A DNA stretch of 64,000 bases from Athripsodes cinereus. Its lineage: Eukaryota > Arthropoda > Insecta > Trichoptera > Leptoceridae. This document shows positions 48,329 through 59,300 of the stretch, piece by piece. The position numbers were made by a program, and so were the translations under genes. The notes under the pieces were generated by a model. That model saw only the letters and a program-made list of their open reading frames with translations. It searched no databases and was not told the DNA's origin. The stretch's first letter is position 1. The number at the start of each line of letters is the position of its first letter. The DNA is taken from assembly GCA_947579605.1 (NCBI GenBank), contig OX388313.1, positions 27,841,214 to 27,905,213 of the forward strand, in the 5' to 3' direction.

Positions 48329-48669
48329 GACGAACTTGTGTCAGTGTTTAGGTAGTAGAATTCCATTAAACTTAGTTGTAGGGATTTTTTACCACTAACC
48401 TACATTTAATTCTGTTCATTTCTGATGAATTATTAAATTGTTGTAAAATTGACACGAGATTTCTGTTTATTTTTTGTGGAAATATCATTGAAAAGGTGCC
48501 CACTGTGTAATCTAAACAAAGAAATATAATATGGAGGTTCCATAAAGAATAAAATTTATTTATTAGTTAAACCTTTGACGAATATCTAGACAAGGGTATA
48601 CTTTAGTATATTTATTATTCTATGGGGTATAACCATGATTTTTACTGTGTCGGGGCTATTGCCCGAGTA

Positions 48670-50744
48670 GGGTAGAGTGAGGTTAACTGGGTACAGGTAT
48701 TAACTGGGCCACACACTGTTTTACACTTTTGCAGTTTAAATATCCCGCATTTGTGAGTGTTTTGCTAATGATCGGTAGATGCCACTGCTTATTGCTAATT
48801 TGCGAGGCAAAAGGCAGCCATTGTAAAATATTGTGACAGTTTTGTTGTGTGGGGTAGTGACATGTTTTTGTTTACTGCTGCATGATAAAGGTGGTTGAAT
48901 CTGTGTTTCTTAAGTTACCTAAGATTAAATAATTGATTTATGTATTCAAATATTTTGTTCATTTGAGTAAATATAAAAAAATAATCAAGTATTTAAAATA
49001 CTGGTAAGTTTTTGTTATAATATTTATTATAATGTGTTGGGGTTAAGTGGCCCGGCTATACTTGTGGTTATCTGGGACGGCCCAGTTAACCCCAACCATA
49101 GAACAAAATATGAAATAGCGAATCATTTAACTTATTTGAGTCGATTTAATTCTATTTTTTTTATTTTTAGTTGATAAGCAAATTAGAAGAAAATGCCACA
49201 TCAACAACACATAGATCTTATTCTATAGAGTCTTTAAAAATTGCTACCGAAAGAATTATCGAAGGTGAACTTTCAGTTAGAAAAGCAGCGACTTCTCATC
49301 AAATTCCGAAAAATACATTAGCTAGATATGTAAATAAAGTGAGAAACACACCTGCGAGAGTGGAGGTCAATTTTCGACCATCCAATGAGCATTTACTTAT
49401 TTTCAAAACAAACGAAGAATTGATATTAAAAAAATATATTGGGGATGCTGTTAACATGCATCATGGGCTAACATTTGCTCAAGCTCGAAGCTTGGCTTAC
49501 GAGTTTGCTTTCGTAAATAATATAAAAGTTAAAGCAAATTGGACAGAAGAAAAGATGGCTGGGATAGAATGGCTACATTCATTCATGAAACGACAAAAAT
49601 TGACATTAAGAACACCAGAACAAACTAGCCTTAGCCGTTGCACTAGTTTTAATACAACTAATGTTGAAGCATTCTTTAAAAATTTGGAAGATGTTATAAA
49701 CAGATTTAATGTAAAAGCGTATGATATTTTTAACTTGGATGAAACTGGTTTAACAAGTGTGCATAAACCACCAAAAGAATTAGCTTTAAAAGGTCAAAAA
49801 CAAGTTGGACAGGCAACATTGGCAGAAAGAGGTGTCTTAGTTACGGCGTGTTGCATTGTTGGAGCTGCAGGAACTGCATTACCTCCTTTTCTGATATTTC
49901 CCAGAGTATTCTTTAAGGAACATATTATGATCAAAGGTGCTCCGGTTGGTACTAAAGGTGCTGCTACAAAATCTGGATGGATGATATCAGATATTTTTAT
50001 TGATGTTCTCAAACACTTGGTTGATCATGTGAGACCAACAACAGATAGCCCAAAATTAATTTTATTGGACAACCATGAGAGTCATCTCAGCATTGCAGCG
50101 TTAGATTATGCAAAGCAAAATGGCATCATATTGTTGACTTTCCCTCCTCACTGTAGTCATAAGCTACAACCTCTAGATGTGAGTGTGTTTGGCCCATTAA
50201 AAAAGTTTTATAACAAAGTCTGTAATGATTGGATGACAAGTCATCCAGCCACTCCGATCACGATATACGATATCGGGGAATTATTGGGGATATCATTTCC
50301 TTTGGCATTTACGCCAAGTAATATTTCCAAAGGATTTGAAGCTGCAGCAGTATATCCCTTCAATTCTCAAATATTTTCAGACGAAGATTTCTTAGCTGCA
50401 AGTGCTGTTAACTATTATGCTGTCATTTTTCTACTACTTCCATTGTTCCAAATATATAAAGTTACAAAATTAATAGAATTTTATTGTAGTCGTATAAGTA
50501 CCCCGGTAACCCCATAGGGTGGCCCAGTTAATCCCGACATGGTGGTTAACTGGGCCACTAGACACGTGTCTAAAAAATATATTTTTTACATAGACACAGT
50601 GCACATTTATTATTTTTTAGAGGTTTATATCACAGGATATTAAAAATTCTATGATTTAGAACACAAGAAAAAAATAAAATGCAGTAACTAATAATAATTT
50701 TATCTCTTTAAAAAAAAATGTACCCAGTTAACCTCACTCTCCCC
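48670..50744. mobile_element. Pogo/Tigger-like DNA transposon, full length
   Basis: 2,075 bp bounded by 25-bp inverted repeats (GGGTAGAGTGAGGTTAACTG at left, GGGGAGAGTGAGGTTAACTG at right after reverse complement, both continuing ggtac) and flanked by TA on both sides, the target duplication of Tc1/mariner and pogo elements. Further copies of a taactgggcc motif lie inside both ends (48700-48710, 49075-49085, 50520-50560), as subterminal repeats. It carries the transposase frame below. The preserved ends and frame suggest a young insertion. Confidence 0.92.
49171..50517 (+). CDS. Pogo/Tigger-like DDE transposase
   Basis: 448 codons without internal stop. An N-terminal pipsqueak/CENP-B-type helix-turn-helix (YSIESLKIATERIIEGELSV, then RKAATSHQIPKNTLARYV; about residues 16-55) and a DDE_1 catalytic domain: NLDETG (D190), LLDNHESH (D300) and KLQPLDVSVFGP (D336), i.e. 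DD35D. The first codon is TTG, preceded by tttttag, a good splice acceptor; a donor-like gtaagt lies at 49003. A small upstream exon probably supplies the ATG, but I could not place it. The C terminus after the catalytic domain is short and ends with a hydrophobic stretch, so the last part may be spliced or truncated. Confidence 0.88.
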   Translation: MISKLEENATSTTHRSYSIESLKIATERIIEGELSVRKAATSHQIPKNTLARYVNKVRNTPARVEVNFRPSNEHLLIFKTNEELILKKYIGDAVNMHHGLTFAQARSLAYEFAFVNNIKVKANWTEEKMAGIEWLHSFMKRQKLTLRTPEQTSLSRCTSFNTTNVEAFFKNLEDVINRFNVKAYDIFNLDETGLTSVHKPPKELALKGQKQVGQATLAERGVLVTACCIVGAAGTALPPFLIFPRVFFKEHIMIKGAPVGTKGAATKSGWMISDIFIDVLKHLVDHVRPTTDSPKLILLDNHESHLSIAALDYAKQNGIILLTFPPHCSHKLQPLDVSVFGPLKKFYNKVCNDWMTSHPATPITIYDIGELLGISFPLAFTPSNISKGFEAAAVYPFNSQIFSDEDFLAASAVNYYAVIFLLLPLFQIYKVTKLIEFYCSRISTPVTP

Positions 50745-50746
50745 TA

Positions 50747-52209
50747 TACCTATTTATGTACAAATGATTTCACACACACCACATCTCCTTATCCTAGTTA
50801 GATTGAGCCCCTGAGAGCCCTTCATCTGGAAATTTCAGCTGTCCAGCGCTATGGCTTCCAGAACTTTTGTTCATTAATGAATTTGACAGATAAAAATGGT
50901 ATGTGATTGAAAGACTTAAATGAAACCAAAAATAAACAAATTTATTGGAATGTTATTACATACACAATAACAAAATATATACTTGTTAGCTGATTCAAAT
51001 ACAATGCGATGGATACAACAACAATGTTAGCTATCTATTAAATAAGTATAGACAATGCTGAAGTTATATATGCCATCATTATTTACAAAAACAATATTAT
51101 ACTTTTTAACAGTTTTTCAGAAAAAAAACAAGTCTCACTTCTTCACGTATATATTGAGAGAAACTTGTAGTATGAAAATCAAACAATGATTTACCTTTGT
51201 ATGTGAAAAAAGCATTATTTGATTTCACACAATTTTTTTCAATATATTAAAGTTTTATAAAAAAAAATGTGAAAAATAAGCTATGGTGTTTATACACATC
51301 ATATTATTTTTTTACACTAGGTTAGCGAATGAACACACCATTAATGAAATAATGAGTTTTTTATTTTTAACAATAAAGCAGGGGTGTTTCAAAATACATG
51401 TTTTATTTTGTTTTGTTTGAAAAACTGAGGTCCTAAAATATTTATAGGTGACTTTTTTATTTGAAATTAGAAGTTTACTGTAAATTAGAAGAAATATCAA
51501 ACTCACAAATTAAATATGAGAATATGATGATAACCAGTACCGTTACTGAAAGATAGATCACATTCTCCAATACTGATACATTTTGAAATATGTTGGATAG
51601 ATTTTTTTTTAATTGAGTGTATAACAAATTGTATATTAAAAATAACATCTCTACAAATGTATTTTGTTAAATGAAATACATACACTAATTAATAAAAATA
51701 TTCAGCTTACATACTTGAGAAATATTTTTGAAATAAGTAATAGACAAAACATGAAACAAAACCATGATAAACAATACAATTCACACTATGTGAATATGGA
51801 ATACAATTCCAATGTATAATAATAATATATTATTTCAACATTTTAATATTAACATGATTATACACAGGATATATTCATTATTACATGAGATATGGTCTTC
51901 TACATAACCTATGTGTATTTTAGTATATTTTATAACCTAATCATTGTCTTTAAAACACTACTAATCTTTTATGCCTCCTCGTCCTTCATCCATACCACCA
52001 TTTCATGATTTATTATTTTCAAAATATGGCAATACTCCCACACCGTGCCCACTGAATATTCTAACTAAATTCAATTTATTTGAACCACTCTAATTATATT
52101 ACAAAATTTCCATTTTATTTTAATAGCTATTTTGTTATAAATGATAAAAATTGTTTATCGCAACATTTTAAAGTTGATATTTTCAACCGACGGTACTTGG
52201 TGGAAATTC
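50747..52209. other. Gene-poor intergenic DNA
   Basis: AT-rich sequence with short, unrecognised open frames on both strands. It could belong to a long 3' UTR or be intergenic; nothing in it is supported as a gene. Confidence 0.45.
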
Positions 52210-52434
52210 ATGTTGAATTAATTAAAATAAAACACTTATTAGTAGTATATCCACGGTGACTTTTTATTGGACGCGAGCCGGCTTTCAAGAGCTTCCGCTC
52301 TCATCATCAGGCTGGCGAAAACTTTTCGCCAGCCTGATGATGAGAGCGGAAGCTCTTGAAAGCCGGCTCGCGTCCAATAAAAAGTCACCGTGGATATACT
52401 ACTAATAAGTGTTTTATTTTAATTAATTCAACAT
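52210..52434. repeat. 225-bp perfect palindrome with hammerhead-like core
   Basis: Two arms of 112 bp are exact reverse complements around a single central base (c at 52322; core gcgaaaacttttcgc). I compared the arms base by base and saw no mismatch. Each arm reads, outward from the centre, cagcctgatgatgag, agcggaagctcttgaaag, ccggctcgcgtcc, aataaaaagtcaccgtgg, and so on. The CTGATGA box (52334-52340), a 6-bp stem with GGAA loop (52342-52357) and GAAA (52358-52361) resemble a hammerhead ribozyme core with one extra base and no clear stem III. Confidence 0.9.
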
Positions 52435-55400
52435 TTTAAGATCAAATTTCTTTATTTCATAACAAGTCATAAATTAAATTTATGAAAATGGATTTCATGG
52501 ACACGGTTTCAATTACAATGGCTGTTATATCAAAGTGTGACAAGGTTTTTCATATCTCCATTCCCCTAAACCAACATAATCGATTATTTCCATCAGAACA
52601 TTGGTTCCAAATAACGAGATTAAGATTAATCTACCACATTTTTACACGATACACGCAGTTTTTAAACATATTATAGTATAGGTACTTATTTTTTAATGAT
52701 AATTATCATATATGCAAAGTGTGTACAATGAAATAACAATTATATTGTTAAAATTATAGTGCAGCGATGGTTGTATTGAGCTGATTTCTACAAAATTAAA
52801 TTTAATATACACAATATTACACACGACACACATGCAATGCAACACTACAATGAGAAACTTGAACAAACAAAATGAAAAACTTTTATCTAATAAATATTTA
52901 TGTCCCTTTGTATGTTTATATGTACTTTGTAGGACCTTGAATTAGATAGAACAGAGAAAGAATATTACTCTCTATATGAGGTTTCATCTTTGGGTAGGTT
53001 TTGGGTTAAAAAGATAACGATTTATTAGATATTAGTGTTATAACTTTAAATAAATATGTATCTTGAATATTATGCAAAGCATTTGTGCTATCTGCAAGTG
53101 TTAATTTGATGTTTATTTCTTCAGCAAAGCCAGATAACACTACACTTGTAAATGCAATAAGTACAAGATATTTTTTATATAGGGAAAAAAGAGGACAGAT
53201 TTGTACACAGAGTACATACATACAGCACAAACGTAACACCATCCATTTATATAATGCCAAAACTAGTTAGATTTCATAGTTTTTACTAAGGACCATAGAA
53301 AATAGAAATATGTCACTGGTCTCATGTTAACATTATCTATGGTATAAAAGATTTCAAAGGAATCATTTTAATCTGTCTAGATTTAAGTAAATCTAACTGC
53401 TATTTTATATTCACTACTGACTTAAGGATGATTACAAAATCGTTGTATTATTCTTAGGAATATAAGATTTTGTATTATTTTAATCATGTACAAACAAAAT
53501 AATACCAATGATATGCTAACAAAAAAAAAACTCTCTTCTTTCCTACAACAGAAAATCTTTTTTATTAACAATGTAATGTTGCCAGATACATAAACATTCA
53601 TGTATACAGACTTCTAATGAGAAACTATTTCAAAATATGGTATTTTATACATTGCATTATATTATTTAAGCTTAAAATTAGTTGATAGTAATATTCTAAT
53701 GTTCCAATTTCGAACACAGAAAAACTATGATTAGATACACGTAAGTCCTATTAAAGATGTTCTGGAAAGTTCAAACAACAAATTAATGATAATAAGGCAA
53801 GCCTGAATATCGAGAAAGAGAGCTAACTTCTTATAATAAGTTAAAATTGTATGAATATTGCGTTATTTATAATTCATATAATTTAGCAACTCGATAAACA
53901 ATGTAGTACACAATAAGTTAAGCTATATTAGATATTTGATTTATTTTAATGAGAAAGAAAAAAAACTATGGTGGTTTGAAAAATGTAATGAATATCTAAC
54001 AAATGTTTTGATTCAAGAACAACTGGAAAAAATGATATTGTTTTCCAAGATATATAAGTACTATCCATCAAATAATATAAAAACAAATATTGATAAAAGG
54101 TCGCTAATGTCTTATCAAAGAGGGTGGTTTGCCATTCTCTATATTGTGATAGCAGACACGTTAATAATACATTTACTACACAGATGAAGATCAAAAATGG
54201 AATTTGTGGACAAACTTAAAATATAATATATATATTTAGACTTGATATAGATAAGTCAAAATATCAACAATCTAAAACTAAACTTAAAGATTGTACAATA
54301 ATAGTAAGTTGGCTGCTGGATTGGAACCTCTAACTTCCAAATTGGAAATATGAGAGATTGGCATCGAGCTATCAACTACCTACTAATTTAGATTTGAAAT
54401 AGAAATATGAAAATTTTTCAATATAGAAATATTTGAATGAAATAGTTACATGCCAAAAAGAAAATAAAATCAAAAATAATATAAACACAAATATATTTTC
54501 TCTTAGCTTTACCAAATATAGATGAAAAGTTACATTGTTATTTCAACCACACAACCATAAACAATAAAGTCTGTTAGTTAACAGCCTGTTTCCATAACTT
54601 GACCACACATCACAAGACTGTACACTTCTATGAAAAAACGCGCCACATGAGATAATCATTGGAAGAGAACTGTCCTTTTCAAGCACATAATTCATACTAT
54701 ACATGCCTACTACAATTATATACTGGCAATATGTCAGAAAGGGACACCACTCTACCAATTGATATCTTACGTGGCACGCATTATATTTTCATAGGAATAT
54801 AGGCTGCAATTGTCATTTGCTTATAACAGTGCACAACTTGAAATAACGCTTTGTTATAAAATACAAGGAGAAAAGCTTTGCAGCAGTTACAAAGCACAAA
54901 ATTATAACATTAACAATCAAGCGATGGTGATATTTGAAAAATTTGACACATGTGAAATTTTTGCAGTCAAGAAAAGTGTGTATAGTGTGCAGATTATGAC
55001 CATAAACTAAATTTAGCTAAAAAATTAATGTGATGGGTGATACAGGAAGTATTGCTTATACAAATTTGAACACAGATCGAACCAGCGATCTTATAATATA
55101 CAAATTCACAGCGGAAATAAATTTTCTCATGTTTAAATTTAATAACAATGATTCCTCGATAAATGTGATTAATTTAAAGCCAAATGATTTTTTATTATTT
55201 TTGACAATATGGCCACACATAAATAAATATAATGTTTCACTAAACACTGGGATATATAGTGAATAGATTAAGTTATAGTTTCCAAACATAAATGTGATAA
55301 GCAATAAACTGTCACTTTTGTCGTTTCCAACAAAATATTCAAAAGTCAGACAGTAGGAGAGGCAGATTATGTGAACATTATCCAAGAATATAAAGATGTC

Positions 55401-55657
55401 AATAATTAAAGAAGTGTAAACATTCCTACGTTTTCCAATTGTATTTGCTCATTACATTTTGCCTCACATAAACAAAGCCTTTCATTAAGTTTTACTTTAC
55501 TGTTTGATTTAAATGTATGTTTTCTTTTTTTTTAATGTTCAAATTCACAGCTATAACTTTGCCAATCCAAGAATTAAAGGAGTATTACAGAAATTGGCCG
55601 TGACTAAAAATTACATAATATGATCAAAATGTCATCCAGTGCAGGTTAAAAGGCATT
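52435..55657. other. Gene-poor intergenic DNA
   Basis: 3.2 kb of AT-rich sequence with only short open frames and no recognised domain. It may include 3' UTR of NECAP or be intergenic. Confidence 0.45.
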
Positions 55658-55800
55658 AACATTGTTTGACTTTATATGATCATCCAGAGTGAAAGATTTG
55701 AAGCTGTTCATCGTAAGTGGAACAATTTTATTCACACTTTTCAACCTTTGCTTTTACTGGCATGTCTATATACTCATGGTCATTCTGTCTATGGCTTGAT
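55658..55800. repeat. Copy of the ggatgatcatcc repeat family
   Basis: Shares gatgatcatccagagtg, ctgttcatcg.aagtg, ttcacac.tt and the ctttcact.ccatgtc-like region with 6346-6480. Decayed. Confidence 0.5.
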
Positions 55801-55972
55801 CAAGTTTCTTAAAAAAATAAAAATAAATTGCTATAAAAAGTGAAAACAAATCACAATATTTCCATAATCACACAATAACATGTCTGTTGTTTATGGTTCT
55901 ATTTGATTTTTAGTTTTTGATGAAAAATGGTAGCACTGGTATAAATTGAAGATTCTGTTTTTCTTTTAATGA

Positions 55973-56052
55973 TGTATCTAGATTTTAGTATAAACCCAAA
56001 TACAACTTTATACACCTTTCACAGAATGCTAAATGTTTATATCGTGAAATGG
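55973..56052 (-). mobile_element. Decayed SINE 3' fragment
   Basis: gatgtatctagattttag, tataaacccaaatacaac and tttatacacctttcacag match the 3' half of the SINE at 48156; the tRNA head is missing. Confidence 0.6.
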
Positions 56053-56327
56053 AAAGATTCCCTCTCAAATATTCAAATAGGCAAAGTTATGGCAGTGTGA
56101 GTAGGTACATTAACTATATTTTTCTTATATTGCAACACACCAGTGTATAGATATTTGCGTGAGTGCTGCATCTTCTATATTTAAATCTATTTCATATAAC
56201 AGTAACAACTATAATATTCAATATACATACTATTATAAGTAAGATAGTGAAGTAACCAACAACATACCTTATATGATAAAATTTATATATACGTAGGTAC
56301 TTAATGAAAAATAATTGTAATATAACG

Positions 56328-56333
56328 TTTATT
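56328..56333 (-). terminator. Candidate polyadenylation signal of NECAP
   Basis: Minus-strand AATAAA a few bases after the NECAP stop. Its closeness to the stop makes a more distal signal likely. Confidence 0.3.
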
Positions 56334-56335
56334 GT

Positions 56336-59300
56336 TTAGAACTGGACCCAACTACTGTTAGTTGTCGTAGGTGGATTCGCTGATGCGGCGGTACTGAAAT
56401 AAAACACAAATAAATATTATAATTATAAAATATATTATTAAATACTCATCACGTAAATTCCCTGGCAAAGAATAATTTTCTGATTCTTTTCTGTAAGATT
56501 TCAAATGTCCTGAAAAAACAGGCATTTGCAAAAGATCCAATATAAGATATTTAATATCTTCGACTCAGCGACAAGGTATACCAATTATCCTGAATGTCTT
56601 AACTTATATTGGCACAGAGAGGACGACTTTCTGTTTATTACATATGGTTAGTCAGCTAGCTACTCCACTACTATGAATGGAACATGAATGAATAATAGAA
56701 TCGCTCTATGTTAAAGGGGCATAAGTCCAATTCACGTAATTTTACAGGAATGCAATAAAACTCTCTGGTGAAAAAAAAATAAAGGAAACAATTTTTTGTT
56801 TACATTTATTAAAGTAAAATAGTATATTTTACATACGATTATCTATCAATCATGGAGAAATTCACTTTAGTCTGTGAGAAAATATAATTTGAAAACGTTG
56901 GACTTACGCCTTTTATACAAGGAATGGAAAGGAGTTGTAATAAATGAACAATTTCACAATAAAAAGAATAAATATAGTTCACAATAGTAATATTAAAATA
57001 ATAAATGAATGTATTTTAACGACAGACGTAACTTTTTAAATATAAAAATGAATTATATAGATGTATGTAGAGTATTTATTAATCATTAATGTCATGATCA
57101 CAGTCTATTGTCGGTGTTGTCACGTCAATGTCAATTTTGGCGGTAAAATGTTCTAATTGACAATTTGCAATGTTGCCATACAGTAAACTACCTAAAAATA
57201 TTTAGTTCCTACTGATAGTATATAATAAAGTCATAACTTTATTACAATTGCGTACCTAATGTACCCTTTTAAATAAATAAATAAATAAAGCTTTATTGCC
57301 ATCAATATATAATGTGTACATGTTTTTGTTCCAATAAACTACCAAAAGGCGGGCTTATCGCATATGCGATTTCTTCCAGTCAACCCGAAATATACCCTTT
57401 TAACATGGAATGAAAAAAAAAGATATAATTTTTGTATATATTCACTCGACTTATGCCGGTTTTGTTGCATTTTATGTGCTACACGGATGGATAAGTGTTT
57501 TTTCGACATTTTTGCATGAATAACTCAATTTAGCAAAAATTGTGACTTACGCCCCTTTAACATAGAGCGATTCAATTGAATCACCCTCACATCAGCAAAG
57601 CACATTTGGGGAGTTATCAAATAAGTAAGTGTTTAGTAGTCTGATATTAGTATTGGACTTTCAATCGTAAGATCCCGGTCGCCGTTGATCTACTCCACAT
57701 ATGTGACACAAGAATTTAGAATATTCACATAATGAAATTGTCAAATCGTCCCATTAGATGACAACATTATGCTAATGCTATGCTAACTCCAAATTTACCG
57801 TTTTAGATATAATCATTCAAATGTAAACACAATATTTCGTGGAGAAATATTATATCAAACAAGTCATAATTCTTGTGTGAAAAATAAAATTCATATGACC
57901 AGTAGTAACATAATAGATATTACCATTTGAACCTTTCAAATTGCTCTCCTGTAAAATTGCCATATGGGACAAAATGATAGTTATCTAAAAAGACCATTGT
58001 TCTTTCGTCTACAAGGTTTCTGAAGATCTCTACAATCCTCTTTAAAAATACATTATTCCTACAACAATGACATTGAAGTGTCAAGAATCTTGTGAAAAAA
58101 AGTGTCTTGAATGGTACAGAATATCTCTAAATAGAAAAGGTTAGTTTCTTTTCTATATTCATGAGAGGAATAAAAAAAATAGTTATAAACATACCCAGAT
58201 GCATTGTAGTCAGTCCATTCATTTCCTGGTGCACCACCTGGTGGCGCTGCATGCTGGGGTGAAGGGGGAGGAATGCGGGGAGCTCCAGGGGGCGGAGGGA
58301 GTAGCCCCCCTCCCAGTGCACCTCCTCCTAATGTGCCACGAGTTTTACCTTTACTACTTCCTTCTGAACCATCCTTTTTCTGAAAAATCATAATTATTGT
58401 TACTAAACATAGCATATTATTACACTATCAAGTAGTACATACACATTCATACCCTAGGTATTTTATAGGATAAAAGACAATAACAAAAGGGGTATCTTTT
58501 TATGACAAAAATACCTATTTTGCCATGTGTTATGTCTGGTTGATTAGACACATTTACTCACAAATAAAGATTGGAATTATTACGTCTAGCTAAAATTATT
58601 CACCGCCATGAATTGTTTTTGGGACAGCAACATTTTTAATTTTCAATGTAACATTGAGTAGGTAGACCGTGGAACAAATTTTAAGTTTTATGAGTAAGGT
58701 TTTAGTTTAAACAAGGACAACTCTGTTTAGACTAGACACGATTAATAACACAGAACTAAATATGAACTTCTTATGAGTACAGGTGTATAATAAATACAAA
58801 TAGATATGGGAATGTGACTAACAGTGATCTTCATGTTGATTTTGATAGTCTCTCCCTCCTTGAAGCTGTAGTCTTGTCCTTGAGCCAGGGGAGTATGCTC
58901 AGCCTCCTTCTCCTTCTTCAGCCATTTAAAATGATCCTGGAGAGCCACATTCATATCAAATGAGTCGGAACGATCACCGAAACCGAGTCCTATGAATGCT
59001 GCCCTACCTAGAATCAAAACAAATAAAAATATATGATTTTTTATCGCATACATAATGAGACAAATGATATAAAGTTATTTAAATTATATTTTTTTTTTAA
59101 AAAGATATATCTGGGTTTTTGTTATAAACCCAAATACAACCTCATACACCTTTCACAGTAAGCTACTAAAAGCTTGTGTCGTGAAAGGGGAGTTTGCCGG
59201 CACCTGGTATCGAACCACGGACTCCATGTTCACGAGGCCGAGACTCTACCTCCAGGTTACCCGCGAACTCAGACGAATAATATTACGGTTTGTTCACATG

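Noticed and set aside
52322..52380. Functional hammerhead ribozyme
   Set aside because: An extra base lies between CTGATGA and stem II, and no stem III with a cleavage triplet pairs convincingly; kept only as a hammerhead-like core.
54543..55385. Overlapping 70-110-codon frames on both strands
   Set aside because: They lack splice partners, conserved motifs or codon bias, as expected by chance in AT-rich intergenic DNA.
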